A DNA stretch of 64,000 bases from Hepsetus odoe (Eukaryota > Chordata > Actinopteri > Characiformes > Hepsetidae), in assembly GCA_017165825.1 (NCBI GenBank), contig CM029367.1, positions 24,499,741 to 24,563,740 of the forward strand, in the 5' to 3' direction. This document shows positions 36,871-47,707 of this stretch, in pieces (position 1 is the stretch's first letter; the number at the start of each line of letters is the position of its first letter). The notes beneath the pieces are model-generated. The model ran no database searches. It saw only the letters and a program-made list of their open reading frames with translations, and was not told where the DNA came from. The position numbers and the translations under genes were made by a program.

Positions 36871-39800
36871 ATGAAGATCAACCCTGCCTTCAGGACAGTG
36901 TTTGATTTCGGTCAGAGGGAAGTAGCTCACTGGTTCCCTGGACACATGGCCAAAGGTTGGTCTCCCATCCACAGATCTCAGGACAGATCAGATATTAATT
37001 AACACACTGATCTTCATGTTCACTGTAACTACACTAGAACGCAGAACCACACTTGGCACCTAGACCATATAAGGCAGGGGGTTTAAATGTCATATACAGT
37101 GGAAAACCAAAGAGTCTCAATCGTTTTTATGTACTCATCCTTGTGGAGTGTGAACTTAAATGAAAAAGCTGAAATTAAATTCCTTGTGCTTCTATTTTAG
37201 CCAGCCACAAACACTGGGGCAGCGGTGGCCTAGTGGTGAGGGAGTTGCCCCAGATCAGAAGATTGTGGGTTTGATTCCCTCGCCAGTATGTTGCCCTGAG
37301 GTACCCTTGAGCAAGATACCGTCCCCATCTCTGCTCCACTGGTGCTTTCAATAGCTGCCCCCTGCTGCACATGTGTGTCTGGGTTAAACACAGAGGTTGA
37401 ATTTTGTTGTGTTGTGCTGTGCTGCATTTCACAGTGACAAGGGTAGTCACTTTCACTTTTTCACTTTTGGTAGGGAACATGTAAAAACCTGTGAAAGTGA
37501 CAATTTGTCATTTTGAGCACATAGCGCAGCACACAGTGAACCACAACAAAATGTTTCTTCTGCATTTAACCATGCAGCAAGAGGCAGCTATATCTGGCAT
37601 CCAAGGAGCAGTGATGGGGCCGGTACCTTACTTAAAGGTGGTTCATAGAAACCAATAATTCAAGAAAGACCATGACCTTATTCAAAATTATTATTATTTT
37701 TTTTTTTTTTTTTGCATTTAAGCTGTTTATCAAATGCTCTTACCCAGAACAACAAACATTATATGACAGGGAGCAACTCCCTGGAGCAACTTGACCTAAG
37801 CAGCCTTCTTGCCTTGCTTGTGTAATCTAAATATATTTGTTTCCTACAGGACTCAAGCAAATGAGAGCCAGTCTGAGGAAAGTAGACTGCATCATTGAGA
37901 TCCATGACGCGAGAATATCCTTTGCATAAGACACAGTTGTGGTGTAAACAGTAGTCTTTGCTCTGTTGTGAAAGCTGCTCTCCAAAGTCTGCTGTGCTGT
38001 TTTATTTTACATTAGAGGCCTTCATACAAGCACATTTTCTGTATGACTTAGAGTGGAGCAAACAGAGATCAACCATCCACAATCCATCATTAGGATAAAT
38101 AATGCCTATATTTTTGTCTGCACTTTTTATCTGCACTGTCCAGCCCTAGTTTTCCCTAACTGGCAAACATACCATTTTCTGGAAGAAACCCCTTATTTCA
38201 GGAGAGTCTTGATGTCCGACCTCATTTACTTGTACTGAATAAGATGGATTTGGCAGACACATCAAAGAAATGGGTATCATAATATGCTTAAATAGAACCA
38301 TTGCCAATGTCTTTGTAGTTGGCTTTTATTTCATTCATTTTGACTGGTTAATTACCAATGCATGAGGTTTAATAGTGTCTTTTTATTCCTCCAGAATATT
38401 CTGAAACAGTTTGAGAGAGATGGTGTGAGGAATGTGCTCTTCACAGACTGTCTAAAGCAAAGAGATGAGAGTGTTAAAAAGGTGAACTTCATTAAAGTAG
38501 AATAAAAAGCAGCCTGCTAAAGCCAGACAAGCAAGGCTTGAAATGGTAAAAAGAGAAGGTTAATTCATTCTGTGATCATTTTTTTATTTGTCTTGTTTAA
38601 GATTGTCCCTCTGGTGACAGAATTAATTGAAAATACACCACGTTTTCACAGAGAAGAGGTGAGATGAAACAGAATGTCAGGTACAGTCTCTTAGCCATCA
38701 CAATTTGTCAGTTTTTTTTTGGATCTTTGCTCTGTTTTTCCTGCATTTCATGCTCAAGATCTGACTGCTCAATTGCTGCCTTATATATCCCACCCCTCTG
38801 ACAGATATCAATGCAACAATATTGTCGATTATTAATGTCCTCTTTCAGTGGTTTTAATGTTATGGTTGACTGGTGTATGTCAGTAATAGATGTTATATTG
38901 GCCTTCAATTAATTGTTAGGAATTTTTTTTTTTGGCAGTCTGGTCTTTCATTCTTAATGGCAATACCTTGACACTGACGTCTTAATACATATGACTGTTT
39001 GTTTGGTTTTTATCCATGGTTAGGACAGAAGTTACTGTTTAATGGTGATTGGAGTGCCCAATGTGGGGAAGTCATCACTGATTAATGCTCTAAGAAGAAC
39101 AAATCTGAAAAAAGGTATTTTTAGTATAAAGGTCTTTTTAGAAGTGATCTAATGGGTTTTTTCCCCCCCCTGCTTCTAGTAAATCAGTTTTAAAATGTAA
39201 AGAATAATTGGATGTCCTTCTTTCAATGCAGGTAAAGCCTCAAGGGTAGGAGGTGAACCAGGGATTACAAAAGCTGTATTGACCAGAATTCAGGTATTAA
39301 ATTTTACATTTCAATAGCTTTCAATAGCTGCCCACTGCTGCACGGTGTTTGTGTGCATGGGTTAAAAGCAGAAGTCCAATTTCTTTGTGGTTCATGGTGT
39401 GCAGTGCTGTGACCTCGCAATGACGAGGGTTGTCACTTTCACTTTCACATTTACATTTCAATATTTGATTGTACCCAACGGTTTGGTGCATTTTTAAATC
39501 TATAAGTACAGTTGAAGGTTCCTTTTTTTTTTTTTGCCCAGCACAATTAAAGAGAAAAAAAAAGGTCTGTTTCATTTCTTTCATGAATGTCATTTTCAGG
39601 TTTGTGAAAGACCCCCTATGTATTTGCTGGACACCCCAGGAGTGCTGCCTCCAAAGATTGAGGACATTGAGGCTGGAATGAAGCTTGCTTTATGTGGTAA
39701 GACTTTATTTAGAGTCATGTCCTTAACATTAGCATATAAATTCAGATGCTTGGTTGCTGTTAATAATGCTTCAATTAACTAACAGGCACCATATTGGACC

Positions 39801-40528
39801 ATTTAGTTGGTGAGGATATCATTGCAGATTACCTGCTTTTTTCACTTAACAGACTGCAGCGATTTGGGTAAGTTGTGGATGATACTTTCCCATTATCTCC
39901 AGTCACCGCTGAAAAGTCGATATGAAAAGTGAAGTTTCTGAAATAACTTTAAAAAATGAGTAGTTTTAAAAGACGCTGGTTTATGTGGGTATTGCTGGTC
40001 ATAAATGTCATGCCAATATGCAATGTATTCATATATTTTATTAATCATATTGGTTATTACTGTTTTCTCTCCAGCTACGTGGAGAAGTATGAGCTGGAAG
40101 GACCATGTGATGATATTCAGCATGTGCTAAAGAGTATCGCTGTGAAGATAGGCAAGACTCAGCGTGTAAAAGCTATTACTGGAGTAGGTGAGTAAGCATC
40201 GTCAAGCAGCTGAAAGATCATTACTCCAAACTTCATGGTTTTAACACTTTGCTGAGAAACATCCATTACTGTAAACACAGTGGTTCAGTAAAAACAGTCT
40301 ATTATAATAAACAGTGACGCAGAAATGTGGTGTTGATTCCCGAAGCATTTCAAAAGTAAAACAATACAAAAGTCACTTTCAACACAGAACTGAGCCTTCC
40401 AAACACCTCTTTTTACTCTTAAATCTCTAGGAGATGTCACCATCAGAATGCCTAACTATTCTGCAGCGGCCTATGACTTCATCAGAGCCTTCCGTAAAGG
40501 ACAGCTTGGCAAAGTCCTGCTTGACTGA
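36871..40528 (+). CDS. mtg1: Mitochondrial ribosome-associated GTPase 1, complete, 313 aa
   Basis: Circularly permuted GTPase of the YlqF/MTG1 family that acts in late assembly of the mitochondrial large ribosomal subunit at the inner membrane. Eleven coding exons: 36871-36955, 37850-37914, 38169-38273, 38395-38481, 38602-38658, 39024-39114, 39232-39293, 39600-39696, 39786-39867, 40075-40187 and 40431-40528 (stop 40526-40528). Phases close. Motif order is permuted: NKMD (G4) at 74-77, GVPNVGKSS (G1) at 143-151, GGEPGIT (G2) at 170-176, DTPG (G3) at 195-198. The N-terminus carries HWFPGHMAKG, a family hallmark. Length fits the 334-aa human protein. The intron between exons 2 and 3 begins ATATCCTTT and ends CAAAC, the AT-AC minor-class pattern; all others are GT-AG. 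AG precedes the start exon, so a noncoding 5' exon is likely. AATAAA lies at 40764. Confidence 0.95.
37214..37468 (+). mobile_element. SINE family A, near full length, in mtg1 intron 1
   Basis: Begins GGGGCAGCGGTGGCCTAGTG (A-box), followed by GTGGGTTTGATTCCCTC (B-box-like), the body, and the tail GTCACTTTCACTTTTTCAC. Confidence 0.9.
37492..37640 (-). mobile_element. SINE family A, head-truncated, opposite orientation
   Basis: Starts about 25 bp after the preceding copy but in reverse. It carries GTGAAAGTGACAATTTG, the AGCAGTGATGGGG step and GGTACCTTACTTAAAGG, and then stops before the tRNA head. The two tails face each other. Confidence 0.8.
37714..37800 (-). mobile_element. SINE family B, short fragment
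   Basis: Only the tail (GCATTTAAGCTGTTTATCA, then CTCTTACCCAGAACAAC) and a piece of the GGAGCAACTCCCTGGAGCAA region remain. Confidence 0.55.
37915..38168 (+). other. mtg1: Apparent U12-type AT-AC intron of mtg1
   Basis: Directly after GACGCGAGA (DAR) comes ATATCCTTT, the exact minor-spliceosome AT-AC donor consensus. Near the other end, TTTTCCCTAAC is close to the U12 branch-site consensus (TTCCTTAAC). It is followed after about 8 bases by AC and the exon ATACCATTTTCTGG (IPFSG). Joining there restores the family's DARIPxSGRNP without any shift. No GT-AG alternative was found. Confidence 0.85.
38840..38880. repeat. Repeat terminus in mtg1 intron 5
   Basis: GGTTTTAATGTTATGGTTGA is the reverse complement relative of the motif at 34490. 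Nothing else of the element was identified. Confidence 0.35.
39316..39452 (+). mobile_element. SINE family A, 5'-truncated, in mtg1 intron 7
   Basis: Retains CTTTCAATAGCTGCCCACTG, the GGGTTAAAAGCAGA stretch and the tail GTTGTCACTTTCACTTTCAC. The tRNA head is missing. Confidence 0.8.
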
Positions 40529-41763
40529 TAACCGAAAAAGCAAGTGCCTTGTTGAAAAGGATTTGTAATGTTCATGGGCATTACAGCTTGTTTCCCTCTG
40601 TGAGGGCAGGTTGGTTGCAGAAATGAAGAGGTACTGGTGTTCAAGATATTTAACTAAATTCTATTGCAGAGGAAATGCTTTGGTGCTGTTATTGAACATT
40701 GTGCATTTGTTTCATACATAAGTGGTAAATGTAATACCATTATAACAATGTGAAAATAAGCACAATAAAACACCTATATACATTAAACAGATTGTCTTAT
40801 GTAATATTAAAACAGCACCTTAAATATTCTCTTTTAAAAATAGGGATGTCATGTAAACACTCCAGGCAACCATACTAAAGGTCAGCGGTCCAAATTTGAC
40901 CCAGTAACACTGCTCTAAGAATATCGAACATCAAGGCAAACAAAACTAAACAAGTTTAAAAAGCATTGAGTCAGAACTTCTGTCATACTAATGATTTCTT
41001 TCTTTAAGCTTATCTGAAATTGTTTGATGTATAATACTATCAAAAGACAAGAATGTATTTTTTACAATATATACTTGTATTATATCTCATATTCTTATCA
41101 AAATTACTTTTACTAAGCTGGCTAACATGTTTGTCTTAACACATTTTACCCTGCTCATATAATTATTTTAGAAAGTGTGATATTTTCTCAAATGTTCAGT
41201 ACAGTAAACAACTACACATCTTACAGTGAAATACAAACCATTTACATTTGTAAAAATATACAAACCAGTGAGGTTTCACATCCATACAATGTAGAAAGGG
41301 AAAATAGATACAAGTGTCATAGATCATTTCTAACTTACTTTCTAAGAGCCAGCTATATAATGGGTTTAGAGGTGATTTAGGGATCTGGCATTCAGGGAAT
41401 TGGGCATAAAATCTGGGCACTTAACATAATGTAGCAAAACACACAGTTTTAATAGCTTTCTGAAGGTTGTGATATGAGCTGCATAAGTTATATAGGTATA
41501 TAGCTATGGTTTTTTTAGTTATTTGCTACTGCTTCTGCTGAAGCAAAATATGCACATAAACCAAACAAGTTATTTTTCTTAAGAGCTTGCTAGTAGCTAG
41601 TCTTCTCATTGTTCTTCCATTTGCAGCATCTCTTTTGTGACCAGGTTCTTCTGTGAAGTGCAACAGACAGGAATAAACAGGAATAAATTCTTAGGAATAA
41701 ACATTGCACAGTAACTTATAGGATATAGTGTATCAAGGTCTCAAATCTCTATACCGGAGTCGC
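40529..41763. other. Convergent 3' regions of mtg1 and sprn
   Basis: The mtg1 3' UTR ends near the AATAAA at 40764-40769. The remainder is AT-rich and may include a long sprn 3' UTR on the minus strand. No coding sequence or named repeat is seen. Confidence 0.5.
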
Positions 41764-42165
41764 TCAAGAAATTAGAAAGTTTAGTGGCAGTAACAATGAG
41801 AATAATGTGCTATATGTGATATCATGGCTCTCTGCACTTGATGTCCTGGCCAAATAAAGCTCCCAGTCTGTTCTGTTGCTGTAATAGTCGTCCCCGTGCT
41901 CTGAGCTGTCGTCTGGTCTGCGCTGGGCTGAAGCGTACCATCCTCCTGCACCCAGAGCTACTGCAGCACCAGCTGCGGCAGCTCCAGCTACCCGCACAGA
42001 AGATGAGCCACGCGTGCGTGACGAGCGGCCTCCACGGGCACTCCCTCGGGCACTCCCTCGGGCAGAACCCCTGGCACCTCCTCTGCCCCCTTTGGACATC
42101 ACTTGATCATACATGAAAGCTGACAGGAGCAGGAATATCCAGCAGGTTGCTACAGCTCTGTTCAT
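41764..42165 (-). CDS. sprn: Shadow of prion protein (Shadoo), 133 aa, single coding exon
   Basis: Small GPI-anchored, N-glycosylated neuronal surface protein. The start is the first Met (42163-42165), giving a signal peptide of about 24 residues (CWIFLLLSAFMYDQVMSKG). Next come an RG/RS-rich basic stretch with tandem GSAR units (about 26-52), an Ala/Gly/Val hydrophobic segment (AGAAAAGAAVALGAGG, 60-75), the glycosylation sequon N97-R-T, and a hydrophobic GPI-signal tail (TLFSLLLPLNFLIS) at the end. This order and length match Shadoo. An AG acceptor at 42177-42178 shows that the exon is preceded by a 5' UTR intron. It lies tail to tail with mtg1; the same two genes are also neighbours in human, which supports orthology. 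Confidence 0.93.
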   Translation of the reverse strand: MNRAVATCWIFLLLSAFMYDQVMSKGGRGGARGSARGSARGSARGGRSSRTRGSSSVRVAGAAAAGAAVALGAGGWYASAQRRPDDSSEHGDDYYSNRTDWELYLARTSSAESHDITYSTLFSLLLPLNFLIS

Positions 42166-43335
42166 TCTGGATCACCCTGGGAATATAAGGCAGCAGATGA
42201 TGATTATTATGCAAATCTGGTAGTTTTGGTCTAGAAGTATATAGTTTGCAAAGATTTGCAATGAAAAATAAGAAATGTAAAAGAAACTGAACTCGAATCC
42301 AAAGTCCTTTCACTTTGTATGGATAGAGTGGACATCTTTTAGAATTAATTAGCCTACATGTCTCAAAAAATGTCTTGTTGCTCATAATCAAAGTTTACAT
42401 GGCCATGCAAGTTAGCAATTCTAATGTCAAGAGCAACTACAAATAGTATCATATTAAAAAAATAAAGGTTTCATCTTCAAAATGTTAATTTTCATATTAA
42501 AGAGGAGTCTAAAAAGTTTGCATAACTCAGATGTAGTGAATAAGTTAACAATATCCTTTGCGTTGGTGTGGTGAAGTGGTGCATTATAAAGAAGACTGCA
42601 AAATTTCTTGTTACGGTGATGGGAACAAGTTGAAGGCTACAGCGCAACAGTCATTTTTTGTTAACTGTCTGAAATTATGAAAGAAAAGAAAAAAAATATA
42701 TATATATATATAATTTTGTTTATTTTAATCACAACACCCTGACACCACTATCTCAGCACATGTGGACATGGTCTCTGGAAAACTTCCTTTAAAACCAAAC
42801 CTAAAACCACTCGGGGTGATTTTAATCTTCAGATAAAACTCTGTGTAACTTCCCTTTAAAATAGTGCAGTATTCATTAAGCCACTGTAGAGTGGCTTATG
42901 ACTTAAGGCTATAATTTAGCAGATATCATGTATAATCATCATTACACAAAAAAATGAAACGGTTAAATATATTTTCTGCTGAGAATCTCTGTATTCTGTT
43001 TTATTTCTGTTTAAACCGTAAATGCAGAAATGGTCTTTCCTATGGGACTGTACAAGGCCAGCAAGCAATGGGAGCCTAATTGCTTCTCCTGCAATGAAGT
43101 GAGCTGCTTTTTCTTTCCTCTTTTCCCGCTCATTAAATATGTATACCCTCTCAGTATGAGATCACTTAGTATGAGATCACTACTTAGTATTTATAGTTTG
43201 AAAAGCTGTACTCAAACAAGAATAAGGCCAAGAACCATTTCAGTAGTCAGGTTTTTTCGAATTCAGTGTTGACTGTGGCTTTGCGGTAATAAAATATATT
43301 TGATGCGCAACTCTAAACCAATGCCTAGTCAGTCA

Positions 43336-43578
43336 AGTGAAAGTGACTATTCTTGTCATTGCGAGAATGCACAGCACAGCACAGCACACAGTGAACCACA
43401 ACGAAAATAGACCTCAGAAATTAACTCATGCACAAACACACACCAAGAAGCAGTGGGCAGCTAGGAAAGCACCCGGGGAGCATCGACAGGGATGGTACCT
43501 TGCTCAGGGGTACCTCAGGGCAACCTACTGGTAAGGGGTTTGAACCCACAATCTTCCGATTCTGGCCACCACTGCCTA
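43336..43578 (-). mobile_element. SINE family A
   Basis: Minus-strand copy with GTGAAAGTGACTATTCTTGT at the left, then GGTACCTTGCTCAGGGGTAC, and a B-box-like GGGTTTGAACCCAC. The head is partly lost at the right. Confidence 0.85.
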
Positions 43579-44389
43579 GTGGAAAAGTAATCATTTAAAG
43601 CATAATGTATAGTTTAACATAAGCATTCAGCATTAAAAAGTTTGCATGGAACACTAACAAGGACGAGTGTGTCTCTTCCTTCCATCACTTGAATTTCAAG
43701 TGGCTATATAGTGCTGTAGATGCAGCGCACTGCCAGGTGGTAAGACCATGATGAAAATTAATAATGGGGCCCAAGACTGTACACAGGTACCTTGTAGAGA
43801 TGGGGAGTATTTATTAAAAAAAAAACGGCAAGATTTAGCCAAAGCATTGTAGTGCAGTAACAAGAAGATAGATAGCTGGCTATCTCAATCTCTGAATGAA
43901 AATAACAATAGACCAGTCTGTATTACATACTGACAAGGTAAAAATGTCAATTGTGCTACATTTTTGTTATTTATTAGTTCTTAGCTGAACAAATGCCATG
44001 TTGTTGTACATTCATACATCACTTTTTGGGTGTTTGATTTTTTACATTATCTTTCTGATTCTTCCACAGGAGGTTTTCCCCAAATATAGCCAGTCTAATC
44101 CCCAGTGCCACAGTGTTAAAGGCCAGCTGAACTGGTTCCCATGGTACCCAGTATTCCCCTGTACCGTGTAGAATTTTACCCTTCACAAACAGAATCATTT
44201 TTAATAAGCAGGTTTTCTAAACTACCAGTCAAAGGTTTGGAAGCAACATCACCTTAGTCTAAACCCAAGCTTGGTCAGTAGTCTTTCTTACTATTTTTTA
44301 ATTTTTAATTCTTTTTTCATGGTCATAACAGTGTATAATGGACAGATAGCTGGCCCTTAGGGTATAAACTAGGTCAGTTTGATCTTTAT

Positions 44390-44830
44390 TGTGCTCACTG
44401 AGAGGAAGGGCATAAAAGTCCTCTACTGTACGGATGACTGGCTCCTCTATGCCTCTAAGAGGAAGTCAAGCCATGATAGACATATTGCAACTGCCACATA
44501 TATGCCACACTGACCACCTCCCAAATTTTGAGTTATGACATTGAGACACAGCTCTCCGGTACTGTGGCACTGCCATGTGCTGATAAGATATGATTTTAGA
44601 TGCACTCATGGCATGTTATGTTACATATAAGATGTTACATAGAAGTTTGCTTTTCATTCCTGCCTCTGATGATGCCCTCACCATGGCAGCACCCACTCAA
44701 AAATGCCTTCTTTCTCAACTGGGAAGTCAAGTGTGACACCTACATGTGTACCTGTTTGGGTTGCAGCTGTGCTACTGTGTCAGAGCTGTAGATAATTGGT
44801 TGGGACCTACAAGTCCAGAAACATTTTCTA
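44390..44830 (+). mobile_element. Degenerate reverse-transcriptase-like remnant (DIRS-like, tentative)
   Basis: At about 44421-44490 the plus strand reads LYCTDDWLLYASKRKSSHDRH. The pattern resembles the catalytic (Y/L)LDDWLLYA-S block of DIRS-type reverse transcriptases. The neighbouring sequence is interrupted by stops and frameshifts, and no terminal repeats or integrase-like region were recognised. Confidence 0.35.
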
Positions 44831-45156
44831 AAAAATGGGCTGATAGCTTGTGTGAAAATGTTTAAATCTGCTAAAGCTGCGAGAGCTACTGAGAGCCCAG
44901 AACTTGAGGTCAGATTGTAGTCTTACCCAGCCAATAGGTTCATCAGCATAATGAATTAGTTGTTCCAGTGATGAGCAAGATGCCTGATTTTCCTGGTTGT
45001 GCCAGGGATCCTTTGGGGCACTGACAGCTGCCATTTGTTAGACAAATCAATTTTTTTTTCCTTCAGGGACTGGAACCAAGTGGCTCTTCTGTCAGAACAT
45101 TTGGAATCAACAAGTAGAGTCTGGGGCTGTTCCCCCACAATGGGGAGCTCCTCTTA

Positions 45157-45662
45157 TGAAAGTGAAAGTGACAACCCTTGTCATTGCGAGGTCACAGCAC
45201 AGCACACAGTGAACCACAACGAAATAGGACCTCTGCATTTAACGCATACACACACGTGCAGCAGTGGGCAGCTATTGAAAGTGGGTGGCGATGGTCCCGT
45301 GGTAGGATACTTGCCTATGGCTAGTATCCTACCACGTAGAGACCTATGGCTACCTCTTGAGACCTATGGCTCAAGAGGTCCCAGGTTCGAATCCCACCTC
45401 TGGCATTATCACCACTGGGTCCCTGAGCAAGACCCTTAACCCTGAGTTGCTCCAGGACTGTCCCTGTAATTAGGACATGTAAGTCGCTCTGCATGCCATA
45501 AATGTAAATGTAAAGTGCATTTACAGTACCTTAACAGTACCTTCAGGGCAACCCACTGGGGGATACCTCAAGGGTACCTCAGGGCAACCCACTGGGGAGG
45601 GAATTGAACCCACAATCTTCCAATCGGGGCAAACTCCCCAACAACTAGGCCACCGCTGCCCC
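45157..45662 (-). mobile_element. SINE family A split by a family B insertion
   Basis: The left part (45157-45284) has the family A tail and body up to CAGCTATTGAAAG. The right part (45517-45662) resumes with GGGCAACCCACTGGGG, the B-box-like GGGAATTGAACCCAC and the A-box head ending GGCCACCGCTGCCCC on the plus strand. The right part also contains a short tandem duplication of the GGGCAACCCACTGGGG step. Confidence 0.85.
45285..45516 (+). mobile_element. SINE family B nested inside family A
   Basis: Full tRNA-like head with internal partial duplications (GACCTATGGCT occurs twice), the B-box-like GGTTCGAATCCC, the CACTGGGTCCCTGAGCAAGA body and a tail ending in AAATGTAAATGTAAAG. The AAAGTG at both junctions may be the target-site duplication. 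Confidence 0.85.
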
Positions 45663-46289
45663 ATATTATTTGTGTTTGGAAAGGGATGGCCAACAAGCAC
45701 ATAGGTATGATGGCATATATGGTGGACATACTATATTTACCTGATTGGAGATGCCTGCTGTTATTACATTATGTTCATATATTGGTGTGCTGGTGAGGGA
45801 ATGACTATAAAAACATTTACAATGATATTTTTATATATCTTTATAATATTCATAGATAAAATGAACCAAACGCATGGTACAGAATACTCAGTCCATAGCC
45901 TGATTTGCTTCAAATTTAGGATATAAATGGTCTATTAATCAAATACATAGTGGTACAGGTTCAACTTGCATTTGTAACCTGACACACTCTATGACCTATT
46001 TAAAATCACTCTCAATATACTGAATATTACCTGAATAATTATTTGCTGGGAAAAAATTTAATAATAAAAGTAAGCAGATTAATAAGCGTATGTACATTTT
46101 GTATGTTGAAGAATGTATACTTTATGAATGTACACATTCTTTAGTTACCTATTTCTACATTGTACATATTTAATGTAAATATTATTCAATATGATGAACA
46201 TATGTACATGTTGTGGGTATAATCTACAAATAGAAAACTGAACAATACACTGTGTATACAATCTATGTACATTGTGTAAAAATAGACAT

Positions 46290-46440
46290 AAATGTACATT
46301 AGCCCTGCGATCGCCTGGCGACATGTCCAGGGTGTTTCCCTGCCTTTCACCCTTTGAGAGCTGGGATGCACACCCAGTGTAATGAATGAGTGGAAACAAT
46401 TTCCAGTCTATTAAGGACCAGTTACAACATAATCCTGGAA
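46290..46440 (-). repeat. Dispersed repeat fragment
   Basis: Contains GCCCTGCGATCGCCTGGCGA, followed by CAGGGTGTTTCCCTGCCTTT, a stretch I recognise as a frequent fish interspersed repeat. The longest open frame across it is repeat-derived, not a gene. Confidence 0.4.
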
Positions 46441-46849
46441 ACTGTAATCTGAATCTCTTATTGTAGAGGAGAGAAAGGCTCTGCCTGGCCTGGTTCCTGA
46501 GCATCATCGGTCCTAATGAGAATGGGTCAGTGGAAGCACTACCATACACTGCAATGCATTGCTGTTTATTCCAGGACTCCATGATAGTCCTGAATTCATC
46601 GAATTCCAGTCTCCAGCATGAATTCCAGCACCCACTGAGGATCCCTGGAAAATCATGCTAATCTGTGGCCAATCCTCTTCTCATTCCATCTTAAACACCC
46701 CAGAAAAGGGGTCTTCTGTCTCATTAGCAGCCCAATCAGTGTCTATCAGGTGTGAGCCCTAAGAGAGCGTCCCAGCTCCAGCTCCAGCTCTACAATCTAG
46801 CTCAGATCATTATGAAAGCGTCCATGAAAAGCTGACCCCCTTCACTCAC

Positions 46850-46960
46850 CTCTGTTTACGCCCTGGTCTGCTGGAGCGACGTGGTTTCTCCTTTATCCCT
46901 CTATCGTCTTCTCATTTGACGAAGGAAATCAAAAAGACACGCGTTACGCAAGCAGTGAAC
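46850..46960 (-). promoter_or_regulatory. sprn: Candidate noncoding first exon and promoter of sprn
   Basis: On the minus strand CGTAAACAGAG is followed by GTGAGTGAAG, a strong donor, at 46848-46849. The stretch is CpG-containing, unlike its surroundings. It would pair with the acceptor at 42177-42178. The 5' limit is unknown. This is inference from splice signals and the known two-exon structure of sprn genes. Confidence 0.4.
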
Positions 46961-47015
46961 TGAACCCGCGCAGGAACCCAGTGATGGCGGTGCGTTTCAG
47001 ACTACACGAGACCAC

Positions 47016-47017
<2 letters not shown>

Positions 47018-47048
<31 letters not shown>

Positions 47049-47080
47049 GTGTGTGTGTTTGTGCGTGCGTGCGTGCGCGC
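47018..47080. repeat. GT microsatellite with GTGC variants
   Basis: A GT run interrupted by GTGCGT and followed by GCGTGCGTGC. It lies upstream of the candidate sprn exon. Confidence 0.95.
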
Positions 47081-47467
47081 AAATACATTCAATACAAGCT
47101 GCACATGCCTGTGTGTAAGATATCAGTGTGTTGAACAGAGCGATGAGATCCAACATAACGGGTGGATGGAAAATGCACTGCAATGCAAACGGATGCAGAA
47201 AAAGATGTTCTGTTGTTACTGCTTCGTTTTAAGAAGGTGGGACCTCTGTGTGTCACAGAGAATCAGCCAAAACAGCGTAACAAAGAGAGAAAAGGCATAA
47301 CATTATTAAAAATAACCAATAACAGCTTTTTTTGTGAACAAATGAACAAAAAGGCACATTGACAAAAGATTCATGTGCCCTTCAGGTTCATTCACCTCTA
47401 ATAGTTGGGATAATCTCATCTGCTGGACACTGGGAATCAGCTATACTTCTGAGCGGTGTTAAAAAAA

Positions 47468-47707
47468 AGTGAAAGTGACAACCCTTGTCATTGCGAGGTC
47501 ACAGCACAGCACACAGTGAAATTGGACCTCTGCATTTAACCCATGCAAACACTGTGCAGCAGTGGGCAGCTATTGAAAGCACCCGGGGAGCAGTGATGGG
47601 GACGGTACCTTGCTCAAGGGTACCTCATGGCAACCTTCTAGTGAGGGAATTGAACCCACAATCTTCCGATGTGGTGGCAACTCCCCAACCACTAGGCCAC
47701 TGCTGCC
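47468..47707 (-). mobile_element. SINE family A, near full length
   Basis: Left end GTGAAAGTGACAACCCTTGT, a central ACCCGGGGAGCAGTGATGGG, and a right end with GGCCACTGCTGCCC. Confidence 0.9.

Larger units (their letters stand above)
42177..46849. other. Probable sprn 5' UTR intron, repeat-rich
   Basis: This stretch holds no conserved coding exon. It carries a TA run near 42697-42714, a family A SINE at 43336, a retroelement remnant near 44390-44830, and nested SINEs at 45157-45662. That it is one intron is inferred from the acceptor at 42177-42178 and a donor at 46848-46849. Confidence 0.4.

Noticed and set aside
36629..36905. Open frames of alternating Cys/Val or Thr/His residues
   Set aside because: They are direct translations of the GT microsatellites in the minisatellite array.
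46145..46582. A 145-codon minus-strand open frame
   Set aside because: Most of it overlaps a dispersed repeat, and the ends read as AT-rich noncoding sequence.
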